Positions 21,060 to 33,300 of a DNA stretch of 64,000 nt are shown in pieces. This DNA is from Tubulanus polymorphus (Eukaryota; Nemertea; Palaeonemertea; Tubulaniformes; Tubulanidae), in assembly GCF_964204645.1 (NCBI RefSeq), contig NC_134034.1, forward strand, positions 1,610,001 to 1,674,000. The letters are read 5' to 3'. Made by a program: the position numbers and the translations under genes. Numbering within the stretch: the stretch's first letter is position 1; every line of letters starts with the position of its first letter. The notes below the pieces were generated by a model. That model did no database searches. It saw only the letters and a program-made list of their open reading frames with translations, and was not told the DNA's origin.

Positions 21060-23038
21060 ATGTCGTTCGTTGCGTTAGTTCTGATGGCCGTTTGGGTCTG
21101 TTCGATTTGGCTGCGAAGTCATCTCAGACGCGTCGGCGAAAAGAATCAACGCCGCCTGGCGGATGAAATTAACAGAATCGTTGCAACGGGTAAGTCGCAG
21201 ATGATCATCCTCTTAAAAGGGCGGCCATCTTGGTTCACGCGCGTGGATGAATGAACGTTGCGCCCAAATCTCGCAAGAGCAGTCATAATCACGCGTGATC
21301 TCAACAGAGCTGCCGCAATATATATTGCGTAATCACTCTGTTCTGCGGAACTAGATGTCAGATTTAGATCAACTGTGTCTTGCCTAAAGTCGTTGGGATC
21401 TTGGTTTCCCAAGAATTGTCGCTTTAGATAGTTCATTTCAATCTCGCGACGGGACCAAAGCCTTTGAAGGGTTGCCCGTAAAATGTAAGCAGTCAGCAGG
21501 ACTCGAACCCACATGTAGTCAATACAACAGCATCCCGCCTTATCCCACTGAGCTACCAAACTGAGTCACGTGTCATCATCTTCTATTTTCATGTAGGGAG
21601 ATTCGCCAGAAAACTCGCCTGCCACGAAATCAGGAATTTGAACGAAAACGAAGTCGCCACCGGTCAATGTTGGAACGTATTTTCGTTGACGAGCGCCGTG
21701 AACGTACCGGCTACTCTGGTAGAAACGACCGTACGACATTTGTACCGACGCCATCCGATGTTACGCGCGAAAATCGCGAAAATACTCACCGGCGAAAATA
21801 AAACGACGATGAAATTCGTCGAGGAAATGGACGCGGAAACGATCGATTTTCGCCGATCGTCGGCGCGCGATTATCGATTTTTGGTCGACGAAGATTTGCC
21901 GATGGTCGTCGACGAAAGTGGACCTCTGTGGAGACTTACGATGTTAGAACCGGTGGAACTATCCACCGATTCTGGTTGTAAAAAATACACGTTCGTTTTG
22001 ATGGGTTTACATTTGATATTCGACGGAGTGTCGACGGTCACTTTCGTGAAAGATTTCGTTCGAATTCTCGAAAACCTTCTCATCCAGAATATACCGCCAG
22101 ATGGGGCTGTAGTCAGTTTACCGATGAAGCCTAATCGAGATTATTTTATGGGTTCCAGTATCGTCCCTACCCAGTGGGATCGGGCTAGGTTTCGCTTAGG
22201 GAAATTCCGCGCTAGGTTTCTACGGCCGTCTAAGACGATCGACCTGATGTCTGCTCGATTGAATCTGGCGCCGCAAGACGGACTGGAACGAACGGCCCGA
22301 AAAACTATAGAAAATGTAGAGATCGATTTCAGCGAGACAGAAACGCGACAGATTGTAGAAAAAGCTTATGCGAATGGAGTCAGAGCCACCGCTCCCATCA
22401 TGACGCTGATTGCCGCATCCTTTGTTAAGATGCAGCAGGACGATCAACACCACGGCGGCGCGGCTCAACGACCTTGGGACGAAGTCGTCATACGTACATC
22501 CGCCGACCTTCGATCTCCGAGAATGTGTGCCGGTGTAACCGCAAACGATCTAGGCGATTATTCGACTAGGGGTTGTTTCTATATACCGATACGGATTCCG
22601 CCGCACGATGATGACGTCATCGACGGTTCCGGAATCTGGAAAGCGGCGCAGACGACGCAACGGAAACTCGTCGATCACGTGACCGATAACGGTCGTCTTT
22701 TTCAAATTTTCAAATCGGTGAAATTGAATTCGCGTGAACCGATCGGTAAGAACCAGTTATATTCTGCCCATATGGTAATGATAAACTGGGGCAGGTTTAG
22801 CGTTCTGAACGACCTCGGGAGTAGGCCTACTGGTCGTCGGGTGTTTTCCGATTTGAAACTCCACCATTTCTACAACGGCCTTGACACGAGACCGTCTCCG
22901 TTCAATATCGTTTCTTCGACGATCGACGATCGATTATTGATTAGTTTGAGCTACCAGACGAACAGGGTCGGTCGTACTTTTGCTCTCAAATTTGCGCGCA
23001 CGATTCGGCGGTCCTTTTTGGAATGCTGCTGTCAATAG
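21060..23038 (+). CDS. membrane-anchored condensation-domain / acyltransferase-like protein
   Basis: Two exons, 21060-21189 and 21597-23038, spliced in phase 1 (CGG/GTAAGT; TAG acceptor), give 523 residues. The first 17 residues (MSFVALVLMAVWVCSIW) are hydrophobic and would anchor or target the protein to a membrane. The rest looks like the chloramphenicol-acetyltransferase/condensation superfamily. LHLIFDGVST holds the HxxxDG catalytic motif (His 182, Asp 186, Gly 187; first His of HHxxxDG missing), and the second half has the INWGRF region where relatives have DFGWG. The opening GQCWNVFSLTS and RHPMLRAKI also fit. Proteins of this type transfer acyl groups from thioesters to alcohols or amines. 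Donor and acceptor cannot be told. The single intron carries a tRNA-derived SINE. AATAAA is at 23106-23111. Confidence 0.7.
21397..21565 (-). mobile_element. tRNA-derived SINE (copy 1), in the acyltransferase intron
   Basis: On the minus strand the head reads GGTAGCTCAGTGGGATAAGG (box A) and later GGGTTCGAGTCCTGCTG (box B), a tRNA-like promoter. The body then continues to a terminal TCTTGGGAAACCAAGATC, which is nearly self-complementary. The copy at 57563-57733 shares head, body words (CGACGGG, CCTTTGAAG, GTTGCCCG, GTAAGCAGTCAGC) and the same end, which proves a dispersed family. Confidence 0.75.
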
Positions 23039-23111
23039 AACCAGACTTTTCTAAAAAAAAAAAGAAAAAATCATCTGGCATTAGAGTAGAGTGGTCGAAA
23101 CGTTGAATAAA

Positions 23112-24422
23112 CTACTGTAATTAGCTCGAGGAAACATTGTCGGACTTAATCATTATTTTTCTTCTCGTTATTAAACGTCAGATTCTCTATAATCGTCACA
23201 ACTCGGCCGATGTAATGTTTTATCAACGGATTAGAATCGAATGGATTTCATTTACGTTTCAAACATTTCCGAGCACTATCATTACAATACTTCCATCGCA
23301 GGGAAACATCGATTCCTATTATGATGAATAAAAACGAAGCCAGCTTTAGAATTGGATTAATCATTGATATTCACCGAGGTTCCTAAAATATTCATTTTTG
23401 TATCCAGCAGCGCCATCTGTGAGAGCTTTACAAAACTTCAGAACTTCAACAATTATTCTTGCGTCATATCTGCCGTATATACTACGTCTCAAATTTTGTA
23501 AATTCTCAAGAATAACGAATAACATATCATTTTATACCGTAGCAATGACAGAGAGAAGAAAATACTGCTCTTGAAAAATATAATCAGGCAAGTTAATCGA
23601 AAATGGATTAAACACCAATTGGAAATTGACAAGTTAGGTCGTATATATACAGGCCGCCTCATTTCTGCGGTATTTATTATCACCATGCTTAAAAAAGCAG
23701 CGGGTACGGCCTCACGTATACCGCTGCGGATCTGATTTTTTAGAGCCCCTCGCCTCAGAGAAACGGGCAATATAATTACTTATTAAACACGTCCTAAAAC
23801 GAAGAAATAGCACACTTCGAATTTGAAATTATGCGATCAAATTTACGTGTTTTACGCGTCACCATTATCCCAGATGATGGCTGTTGGTCAACAGCCGAAA
23901 CGTTGTGGTTTCATAATAATAAATCTTGATCGTATAATTTTAATTTCGAAGTGTGGGATTTCTTCATATATCTACAGTATACACGGATTATAGTGTTTAT
24001 TCGACAGCATACACGTCCTTGTTTACCCGTAATACTTCAGTGATGTTGAGCGCTCTGTAATACGCTTGTTACGATGCAGGCCCTTGGCGAGATATATCGC
24101 TCGTTTAGTACAGACTATATACCATAGACGAGATATAGAATTTTTAATCTTTTTTCAAATCTTAGAATAGGGATTTTGCCCATTATTTATTTATTTGGCT
24201 GGTGAATTTCGTTTGATTTTTTTATCTTAACCGAGATATCTAAAATAAACGATTATTAAATAGTTTTACAGATTTTGTGTCGAGTTATTTTCTCAACATT
24301 AATTCATTTACGATAAATGAAAAGTTTAGCCGAATTTATGTCCCAGTTATTATCTCGACACAAATTCATTTACTTAATCTATTTGAAACTTTATGTATAT
24401 TTAGCGGTTATGGTAGCGCTTG
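23112..24422. other. AT-rich interval with a dispersed-element end
   Basis: No gene recognised. At 23869-23910 CAGATGA is followed by a near-perfect hairpin, GGCTGTTGGTCAACAGCC, and then GAAACGTTGTGG, the layout of a hammerhead core with stem II; position 4 is A rather than the required U. A related CGAAACGTTG occurs at about 23096. Confidence 0.4.
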
Positions 24423-24424
24423 TA

Positions 24425-25044
24425 GTGGTACCTCGTTACAACGAATTCGGATACCATTTATAGTTATAGTTTGTTCATCATTATCAAATTATTATCATTT
24501 CATATAGCGACCTAATAAAGAACAGTTTAAGAGAGGTACTTTAAGTACTTAAAGGACATTAAGTATCTAAACTAATGAGGCCGTCAGTACATAGGCCTAT
24601 GGTCTTCTTTGATGGTAAATGAGGATTGGCATGATTGTCAATGAACATAAAATCACCAGAAGAACACAATAAAGATACACAATAAAAGATACACAATAAA
24701 AGAGATACAAAAATATTTACAGGTAAAAAGTGAAGGAATCAAGTAGGCTTACCGCACTATACAAATGATATCAAACATCAAATACCATATGATATTCAAA
24801 CCCCGATTTAACATTCTTCGTCCCAAAATTCATCATCAAACTCCAATTTACTACAAATATAATTAAAGATTCTTATTTATTTGTATCATTTGCATCAACG
24901 ATTCATCGGATATAACAAATGAGATATTGTGTCCCGAGTAAGAAAGTTCAATTATTTTCATGCTGAATATAATAACGAACTATCGGTTATAACGAACAGA
25001 TTTTCTGGGTCCCGTGAATTTCGCTGTATGACGAGGTTCCACTG
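24425..25044. mobile_element. MITE with pogo/Tigger-like inverted ends
   Basis: The left end GTGGTACCTCGTTACAACGAA and the reverse complement of the right end, CAGTGGAACCTCGTCATACA, form imperfect terminal inverted repeats. Both are flanked by TA, the target duplication of Tc1/mariner-pogo elements. There is no transposase inside the 620 bp. A shorter relative lies at 54267-54410. Confidence 0.6.
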
Positions 25045-25403
25045 TATCGGTTTTGGTACTGTGGTCTTTTTAGAACTTGACCCCTTCTAGCATAATGTCT
25101 AATCTATACTGCAGCCGATAAACAGATATGGGGTTAGCCGTTGTAAAATATTTCTGCACATATATTTAAGCCTAGGGTCCCCCCCCCCCGCACAGACTAC
25201 AACTCGCTTCGTAATGTTTTAATCAAATCAAAAAATGTACACAGAAAAATGTTACAACGGTACCATTTTAATATTCATAGCAAGAGAAAAAGATTTGTTT
25301 CTTCCTTCCATTAGCGGGTAACGTATTTCATGTATCTGTATATTTTTCTGTAGGTTACCTACATTACACACAGTGATAGCTGCTGTTTCGCGTGCGCGCG
25401 ATG

Positions 25404-25703
25404 GTTTTAATGAATTAAGTGACACATTCTAGCAATGCAGGAGACACATTGCAGATTCTAGTAGACACACAGACAGATAGTGAGAGACAGCGGACAGTCA
25501 TTAGGCCAGGACAGCAACCAAACAATCAGGCAGTAGGCAGTGATTGGGTGACGGAGTCAGGTAGGGCAGTCAGACATACAGTGACTGGGACAGTACAGAC
25601 AGAGTGACAGAAGCCACGCTAACAGACGGCAGACGACAGCATCAAGGACGACAGCCATAGTGACAGCAGCCACGCAGACAGCCGCTTAAAAACAGCATCA
25701 AAG
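25404..25703 (+). promoter_or_regulatory. ACAG/CAG-rich leader of the second GPCR
   Basis: About 300 bases dominated by degenerate ACAGACAG, GACAGC and CAGTGAC words directly precede the GPCR start codon, with no ATG-initiated ORF of interest. It is most simply an expanded-repeat 5' UTR; transcription is not shown. Confidence 0.35.
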
Positions 25704-26750
25704 ATGTCTCGTTCGAGGCTTTGGCCGCTATACGACGAGCGTTTAGTTCATGATTTCAATAAAACATGTCGACCCAATTACATCACGTGGTCGCGTTTCT
25801 ATATCAACACGTTAGTGGCGACACCTATCGCGTTAGTGGCTACGATTCTAAACGTGTTCTGTTATTTCGTGCTCAGACGGTTCTCGTTCCAGCCTACCTA
25901 TCATTTATTGAAAGCGCTGACAATAGTTGACGCACTATTTTCGCTGGTAAGCGTTCCCGAATTCAGCGTAGGTGCACTTTACAGATATTTCCAATATGGC
26001 CGACGATTTATCTACATCCGCCACAACCTGTTACTTCCGCGTCTCGACGGATATCTGCCAGGCGTGGTGCACGCGTTCTATATGATACGCAATTGGATAA
26101 CGATCTGTATCACCCTGGAACGAGTGCTTACCGTTCTGTTTCCGTTCAAGGTCAAACGATGGACGACCGTACGATCGTTGAATTACGTGATCGCCACGGT
26201 CGTCTGCTTCAACGTGCTCGCGTCCGTGCCGAATTCACTCTATAAAATTCATCCGATAAGATTTAAGAGACAATGTCGATTTTATTTCAAATCGGAGGTT
26301 TTCTACAGTTATGGGAATATTTGGCCGTTCCCTATGGGCAGATATACCCGGCCACTCATCGTATATTTCGGCACGGTCACCCCGATCTTACTTTTATTGA
26401 TCGGTAACGCCATTTTATGTTCGAGCGTAATACAAGTTCAAAAGAAACGGCGCTCATTGTTGGCGAAGAGTTCCTCGCAGCCGACGAACAGCAACAAAGA
26501 TAAAATGGCGCTGGTTACCACTGTCACCATAGTTACGGCGCATTTGCTTTGCGAATTTCCGAAAATGTTCGCATTGTTGAACTACGATTTTCGTTGGTTA
26601 CGCGGAATCGTACAGAGCGATGTGTTTAAATATGGCGCCGAAATCGGGAGTAAAATCGATTCTTTAGTGAACGTAATTTTGTATCTAGTTGTTAACGGAC
26701 GTTTCCGTAGCAACGCGGCGGATGTTATGCGTTGTGCCAAACGAAAATAA
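25704..26750 (+). CDS. orphan rhodopsin-family (class A) GPCR, intronless
   Basis: A 348-residue seven-helix receptor. TM1 is near 37-59 with LNVFCYFVL (Asn present), TM2 carries LTIVDALF, and TM3 ends CITLERVLTVLFPFK, with ERV in place of DRY. TM5 follows a long second loop, TM6 is near 262-284, and TM7 ends LVNVILYLVVNGRFR, so NPxxY is NVILY. No cysteine is seen at the usual position before TM3, so the conserved TM3-loop 2 disulfide is probably absent although one loop cysteine (KRQCRFYF) remains. A DKMALVTTVTIVTAHLLCEFP stretch resembles invertebrate FMRFamide/myosuppressin-like orphan receptors. The ligand is unknown. AATAAA is at 26891-26896. It is only distantly similar to the GPCR at 871. 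Confidence 0.8.
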   Translation: MSRSRLWPLYDERLVHDFNKTCRPNYITWSRFYINTLVATPIALVATILNVFCYFVLRRFSFQPTYHLLKALTIVDALFSLVSVPEFSVGALYRYFQYGRRFIYIRHNLLLPRLDGYLPGVVHAFYMIRNWITICITLERVLTVLFPFKVKRWTTVRSLNYVIATVVCFNVLASVPNSLYKIHPIRFKRQCRFYFKSEVFYSYGNIWPFPMGRYTRPLIVYFGTVTPILLLLIGNAILCSSVIQVQKKRRSLLAKSSSQPTNSNKDKMALVTTVTIVTAHLLCEFPKMFALLNYDFRWLRGIVQSDVFKYGAEIGSKIDSLVNVILYLVVNGRFRSNAADVMRCAKRK

Positions 26751-27544
26751 CAATATGAATAGATTGTTAGGATCTGATCATTGGTTTACTGGGGCCCAGA
26801 CTCTGAAATCCACCAGACCTATCTCCCAGCTCAACCTAAAGCACAAAATGTTAAATGCCTTAGTTGACTAGTCCATCACGTGTATCATTGAATAAATGAA
26901 TACTGAATGGCGCTGGGCGATAATTCAATTTCAATTTATAAGAGAATTAGAGAAGATATGAGAACAAATTGCACTTCTCTACAGTAGCCACCACTTTTTT
27001 CCTTTTACATTTAGCAGTTTTCGTTTAGAACCGGTTTTTACGTGGCGTCAAAGGGAAGAGTGAAAAATATTGTTAAAACATGGAGGATCCAGTTCCACAG
27101 TAATGCGAGTTAGAGTTAACTCTGAGTTATAATCAGTTCTTTTTCGATGAGTTAACTACGACTCAAATCTTAAATCAGCACTGTGGAGATCAAGGATCAT
27201 ATTTGGATTTGTGCGAAGCAGCAGAAAGCTAAACTGGCCACACTCGGTATTTTAACAACGTAGAAAATGTGATGATGTGATATGGCGACGTGGAACTGTC
27301 CCGATTGAGTGTACAGCCGGACAAAAGCATGTAGATTGGCGTAAACTGTTGGCAGTGAATTGCAGACGAAACATGAAACCTTAATGGCCGTTTACAAACA
27401 GATTATAGCAATCACAATTATAAAATAAAAATGAGATAGAACCTAAGTTAAAATTCTGGTCATTCTAAATAAATTTTTGAGACGTCCTATTTCACTAATT
27501 TGTAGTCAGTGCGGAACGTTTGGTTTTGTAAGAATAATGAGGGG

Positions 27545-28335
27545 TGATTAGAATTTTACCAGGCTCAACTTTACCGCAGTAAGAGACAGAGTCTACTGTA
27601 TTTCACAAACTCTTACTCAGTATTTGACACCAACTCGGGGTAGAATTTTACGAGTCTCAACTTTACCGCAGTAAGAGACAGAGTCTACTGTATTTCACAA
27701 ACTCTTACTCAGTATTTGACACCAACTCGGGGTAGAATTTTACGAGTCTCAACTTTACCGCAGTAAGAGACAGAGTCTACTGTATTTCACAAATTCTTAC
27801 TCAGTATTTGACACCAACTCGGGGTAGAATTTTACGAGTCTCAACTTTATCGCATTAAGAGACAGAGTCTACTGTATTTCACAAACTCTTACTCAGTATT
27901 TGACACCAACTCGGGGTAGAATTTTACCGGTCTCAACTTTACCGCAGTAAGAGACAGAGTCTACTGTATTTCATAAACTCTTACTCAGTATTCGACACCA
28001 ACTCGGGGTAGAATTTTACCGGTCTCAACTTTACCGCAGTAAGAGACAGAGTCTACTGTATTTCATAAACTCTTACTCAGTATTCGACACCAACTCGGGG
28101 TAGAATTTTACCAGTCTCAACTTAACCGCAGTAAGAGACAGAGTCTACTGTATTTCACAAACTCTTACTCAGTATTTGACACCATCTCGGGGTAGAATTT
28201 TACCGGTCTCAACTTTACCGCAGTAAGAGACAGAGTCTACTGTATTTCATAAACTCTAACTCAGTATTTGACACCAACTCGGAGCAGAATTTTACCAGTC
28301 TCAACTTTACCGCAGTAAGAGACAGAGTCTACTTT
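27545..28335 (-). repeat. 92-bp satellite, inverted copy of the 2295 array, about nine units
   Basis: On the plus strand the unit reads CTCAACTTTACCGCAGTAAG, then AGACAGAGTCTACTGTATTT, then CACAAACTCTTACTCAG and a CAACTCGGGGTAGAATTTTA block. It is the exact reverse complement of the first array's consensus, with similar divergence between units. Confidence 0.9.
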
Positions 28336-28802
28336 ACGCTAGTTTTCTTAAGACCGACAGCGCCCGAAAGCAGTGAATATGATGGTTATATACATTGATT
28401 CATTCTGAAAACCGCTTTCGCTCTCCCTGCACATATAATACATTAGATCGTCCTCGTGCCTCAGGGCATTTCATTTCACATATATATTTACGCCTTTCCG
28501 ATCGATTCTCTAGAAAATACCGCAGCAATACATAACAACCCATTTCAAAAAGACCATACGGGTATACGAAGCTGTACTGATGCAGCTTTGAATCGGTACA
28601 GTAGAACTGGTGTAAGTCGGACTGCCCTATGTCGGAAAATCGGCAAATGCCAAAATTTTTTCAGTTCATTTTCCTATCAAAATCTGGTCGGATTCTAGAA
28701 GTCGGAAATTCGGCTACGTAAGTCGGCTAAAATGTATGTTCCAAATGTTTCAAAACTAATACATTCTTTCAACCTCTTAGTTGGTCGGCTAATTTCAGTT
28801 AA

Positions 28803-28954
28803 GGCGGGCGTAGGTCGGCCTTGCGACTCATTGCGACGCGATTCACTGCGACGATCGCAACTAGTCACACACAGTCGCCGATAATCGCGTGCAACCGACT
28901 TATGCCCCCACTTGCGACGATCGCATCGCGTCGCAAGGCCGATCTACGCCCGGC
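28803..28954. mobile_element. 152-bp MITE with 25-bp terminal inverted repeats
   Basis: The left end GGCGGGCGTAGGTCGGCCTT continues GCGAC; the right end, read on the other strand, is GCCGGGCGTAGATCGGCCTT continuing GCGAC (three mismatches in 25). The interior is rich in TTGCGACGCGAT-like words that can fold back. Flanks TTAA and TTTA may be the degenerate target duplication. A short ORF over it is an artefact. Confidence 0.75.
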
Positions 28955-30324
28955 TTTATTTCTAAAAGGATTGTCACTGGCGTGCAGCGTCTATCATGTA
29001 CCGGTAGATCGATTTTTCTGTCGATGGACACCTGTTATTAACGCACATGTATACAATTTTGTAGTCGGCTATAGAATTGAGTATATTGACCCAGTGTCAC
29101 TCAATCGCTAATAAATTACCGTAAACCGTCAAATTTGTTAGAAAAAAAACACACAGAAAAACCAAATTCAAACCGACTTGTTGTAATGACTTCTTCTAGA
29201 GGATTTAATGTAGAAAAGGCTGACCATGTGTGTGTTTGGATTAACGGCAATTTACGGATCTGTAACTAAAACATATGATACTTTGGATTTAATAAATTCA
29301 ATTTTGAGTTTATAGAAATATTCTTTTCAGGCCAGCCGTAGGCTTAGCCTATTACTACGTAAATGGAGCGAATTTAGCTGACATGGTTCCCAGATGAAAG
29401 GCTTTTTCAATGCGCAACTGAGCATACTGGTCACTATTCAAGGGTCCTCCAATTCGTCGCAATTTAAACAAGGCTTAGTTACAATTGAGAGGAGATTTTT
29501 GCAAAAATCTGAACGCAAAAATATCAATTTCAGAATAAAGACGATATTCTCAAATTAGAAAGCAAGTTCTCCTCATTGATTGGCTTCGCCGCAGAAACCA
29601 TACATTATGATTATTACAAAGTAAAGTGCAGGTTCTGGGTGATGGATTAAGGTGGTTTCAATCTGTATTATTTACTATTTTATTATTTTATGAGCGTTTC
29701 ATTTGGGGAGTTGAACAGAGCACGTAAGATATTATAATTATTGGTATTTGCCGAGGCGTGGTACAAAGTACGTCTTTTGACGGTATATATGCCGGACACT
29801 CCAGTAGAAAATGAAATGCATCTCCCACCTTACCTTGTTCATCTCTTGTTTCGGGGTATACCTGTGTGTCGAAGGGTTTACTTCGGGGTTTTATCTTTTA
29901 AAATCTAAAATTGTATTTCAAGATCGATTCCTGTGACATGTTTAATTGATTTGGTTTTTGGGAGGAATTTTTATTTGTATTTACTCGAAATTCATCCTTG
30001 ACAATTGCGCGTAGTTCGAGAAAAACCGTTTCTCAAATCGGATGGATGATCTTGATATGCAAATAAGCCATGTGCTTGAATTGCAAATTCAATCAAATCA
30101 TATGAAGATAACATATGATGATGAGAATAACGAGGAGTAACTTCGAAATCAAGAATTTCTTATGTTACGTTATCATTTTTCCTTACGTCGAATTTTGTAA
30201 CGTTTTTCTGAAAACATTCGGAGATTTTCCGACACGACAACATGAATTTTCTGATTGGATAAAATCGCATCCAATAAACGAGTCTCTGAAACTAAACTGA
30301 AGCCACTGCGATCATTGTAACGGG
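28955..30324. other. intergenic interval, no gene recognised
   Basis: Both strands are interrupted by stops with no domain-bearing ORF. The right part must hold the promoter and leader of the large receptor starting at 30325; no core element stands out. Confidence 0.4.
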
Positions 30325-33300
30325 ATGATGTTGTTCGGGATGGAGCAGCGACTGACAACGCTGTTTATAGCGACGCTGATCGTCTGCCGAGTTCGCATCG
30401 CACGCGCCGATCGCGCGGAATCGTCGGTAACTGTCATGTCGTCTTGCAACAACACTTGGTACCCTGTCGATTCTACGTCCGGTTACATCGTTTCACCGAA
30501 TTATCCGTCGTTAGTGCGCAGTGTCGAATGTCGTTGGTTCATCAACGGCTCTTCACCCGGGGGAACTTTTCACGTCCAAATCCACTACGACATCGAGCCA
30601 TCGATATTTTGTAGTGATGGCTATCTTTCCGTTTACGAGTCTGATAAACAATTCTGTGGCGATGGAAAACATGAATTCCGCCGTAACAATTCGATATCTT
30701 TGATATTTAGAAGTAACGTCTTCAATGGTGCGCGAGGTAGTCGGGTTTATATTATATATCATTATGAACGAAGCCAATTGAAAATCACCCACAACTGCCG
30801 TAAATTCATTTTTGGAATGGATTTAATAAAAACATCGATCGGATTTGAGATTTTCCATTATCGATCCTTGCATTGTCAGTTATTCCTCGAATGGAGCGAC
30901 ATCCCCGATGGTTTAGCGATGAATTTGACTTTTGTAGATTTAGACGTGGCTGTATCTGAGCGATCAGACGCCGATCCAGTGGCGAGTTATCGAATCTATG
31001 ATGGTTGGAACACCAGCAGTGAACCGATAGCGCTTCTAGGCGAACAACGCCTACAACACCCGTCATCGTTTTATACCAAAACTAACAAAGCAATTATTTC
31101 TACGACACATATACGCAATGGATCGACTAAACTTTTAGTTCAGATGTACAAAATATCAGATTGGAACGTCTCTAATCCATTGATTCAGATTTCTAATAAC
31201 GAATCGGGAGTGCTCATTGCCGATGACAACAGTTTACACATAATAACTCGATCAAAACACTTACACTGCTGGTCTATCACAGTGCAGGTGTTACAGTACG
31301 TCGTCTTCAACTGGACACGTGATCTCGTCACATCCGGTGATGTCATTGGTGTACATAAGTTAGAAGCGTTGCGTATTGTAGGAACTGATATTTTACTCGA
31401 CTTCAACTACCTCGAGTCGCTTAGCGTCAAATCCGACGGCTTTCTCGTCATACTGTGCGTTTTGACGAGACCGAACATCACAGAATCGAATCTGAGGATA
31501 GACTTCAGAATGAAATCGATATCACAAAGTAAAAACTTGCGTATCGGTAGGCATAGGGTAAGTGTCGAATTATGAATGCCATCATATTCAAACTCATTAG
31601 TAAAGCAGTTTTGCGGAGGTTTAGATAATATTCAATCGTTAAAATTTATAAAATTCGTTTAAAATTTGATACATTTTAGATAAATTACAACCTCGAGACG
31701 CTGTGGTCTATGCCGGTGTTTTCGTTTCGAACGAGGACGGTGGAGTATCGATTTAGGCTGTTCGACGTAAAGTGGAAAGTTAGCATCACAGACAAGGAAT
31801 TGATATTCTCGGTGCTGTCTGACAATTGTGACAATGCCGGATTCTACATATATGATGGCGGTAATTTTACAGCTAGACGCTACGGTCCGTATTGTCCCGG
31901 GTCATCGGGTTATCGCCGGAGTATCGTCAGTCTGGTTACGTCAGGTGGACCGGTTATTACAGTAGGGTATATATATAACTGTAGAGCTGGGCCGGTAAAA
32001 GGCACTTTGAAGTTTATTCCGACTGACTGTAACGGTTACTATCTACGGGAAGAACCCCGGGACACAGTGACGTCACGCTGTTTGATTATCAATCCCAAAA
32101 ACAGACGCGTTCCATTACATAAAATTCGTATAATATCAAAATACCGATATGTAATTAGTAGATGTGTACCTGACCATGTGTCTAATTCAAGATGTAGAGA
32201 TTTCTTGTCACTTGCTGTCGTGTCCCTCAGGAACAGGCTCCGTGTGCACACTGTGACGATAAAGATCAGAAATATGTTCTGGTCATACCCATACGTCGTT
32301 GAATTGTCACGTCGTTGCCAAGCATCGAACATACCTATAACTCAAGCATACTGGATTAATCAAGGAAATTGTGGGCTGATGCAATCACCGAACTACCCAG
32401 CAAGAGCTGTAAATTCGTTGGGTCGCACTATAGCTTTTAACCTCAGGTTCAGTAGTAACAAATACCGAATTCAGTACACCAGATTCGTTATAAAACATAT
32501 GGATATGGCGCCGTGTACAAAACAATCTACGAGTGATAAAAACCTCGTTGTTTTTATCGAAGAAGTCCGTAACAGGGACCAAAGCGGAGGTTATTTGGGC
32601 ACGATACAACACGAAAGAAAACTATGTGGAACGTACCACACACCGGGAGTTACATTTTACAGTTTACAAGTGTCGCGACAAAGGTTTGAAGTCGTCAACT
32701 ATTTACCAACGTTCAGCATACAATACAATTTACGGTGGCAGATACCAATGAAACATAGCGATAATGTCTGTAAATCAGGATTCCTGGAATCGGGAATTTC
32801 CTGCGTAAAATTCATCAGAGATGAACATCTGAATTGGGAGAATGCTGAATTATACTGTAGACGGAAGTACGCGGGACACCTACTCAGTATCAACTCAGAA
32901 CAGGAAATGATGACCTTGAAAAGGATATTCGCTGGAAAACCTTTGATAAATCAAGCGTTTTCGCAAAAAGCCCCCCTCACGATGATTGGACTGAAGTTAC
33001 AGGTAAATTGATGTACATTTAGGTTATGTGTTTTGTAATAAATATGGAAATGAGGTTTACTCATTCCTATTAGAATTATTTTTCTAGCCCAATACTGGTT
33101 ATTACACGTGGACTGACGGCAAACCATTGAGCTACACAGAGTGGTATAAACCAACAAATAACGACACGATACCAGACGTTATTCGAGGATGGATATCGCC
33201 ACTAAGGAAACAACCGATTAATGACGTCAATATGCCGTGTACGGCGATGATACTGAATAACCCACGAGGATCAGCGAACTGGGTTCGATTCCCTTGCAAC

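Noticed and set aside
21146-21559. A 137-codon minus ORF
   Set aside because: It spans the acyltransferase intron, a SINE and the antisense of exon 1; no domain.
28821-29111. A 96-codon plus ORF
   Set aside because: It lies largely over a MITE with 25-bp inverted ends.
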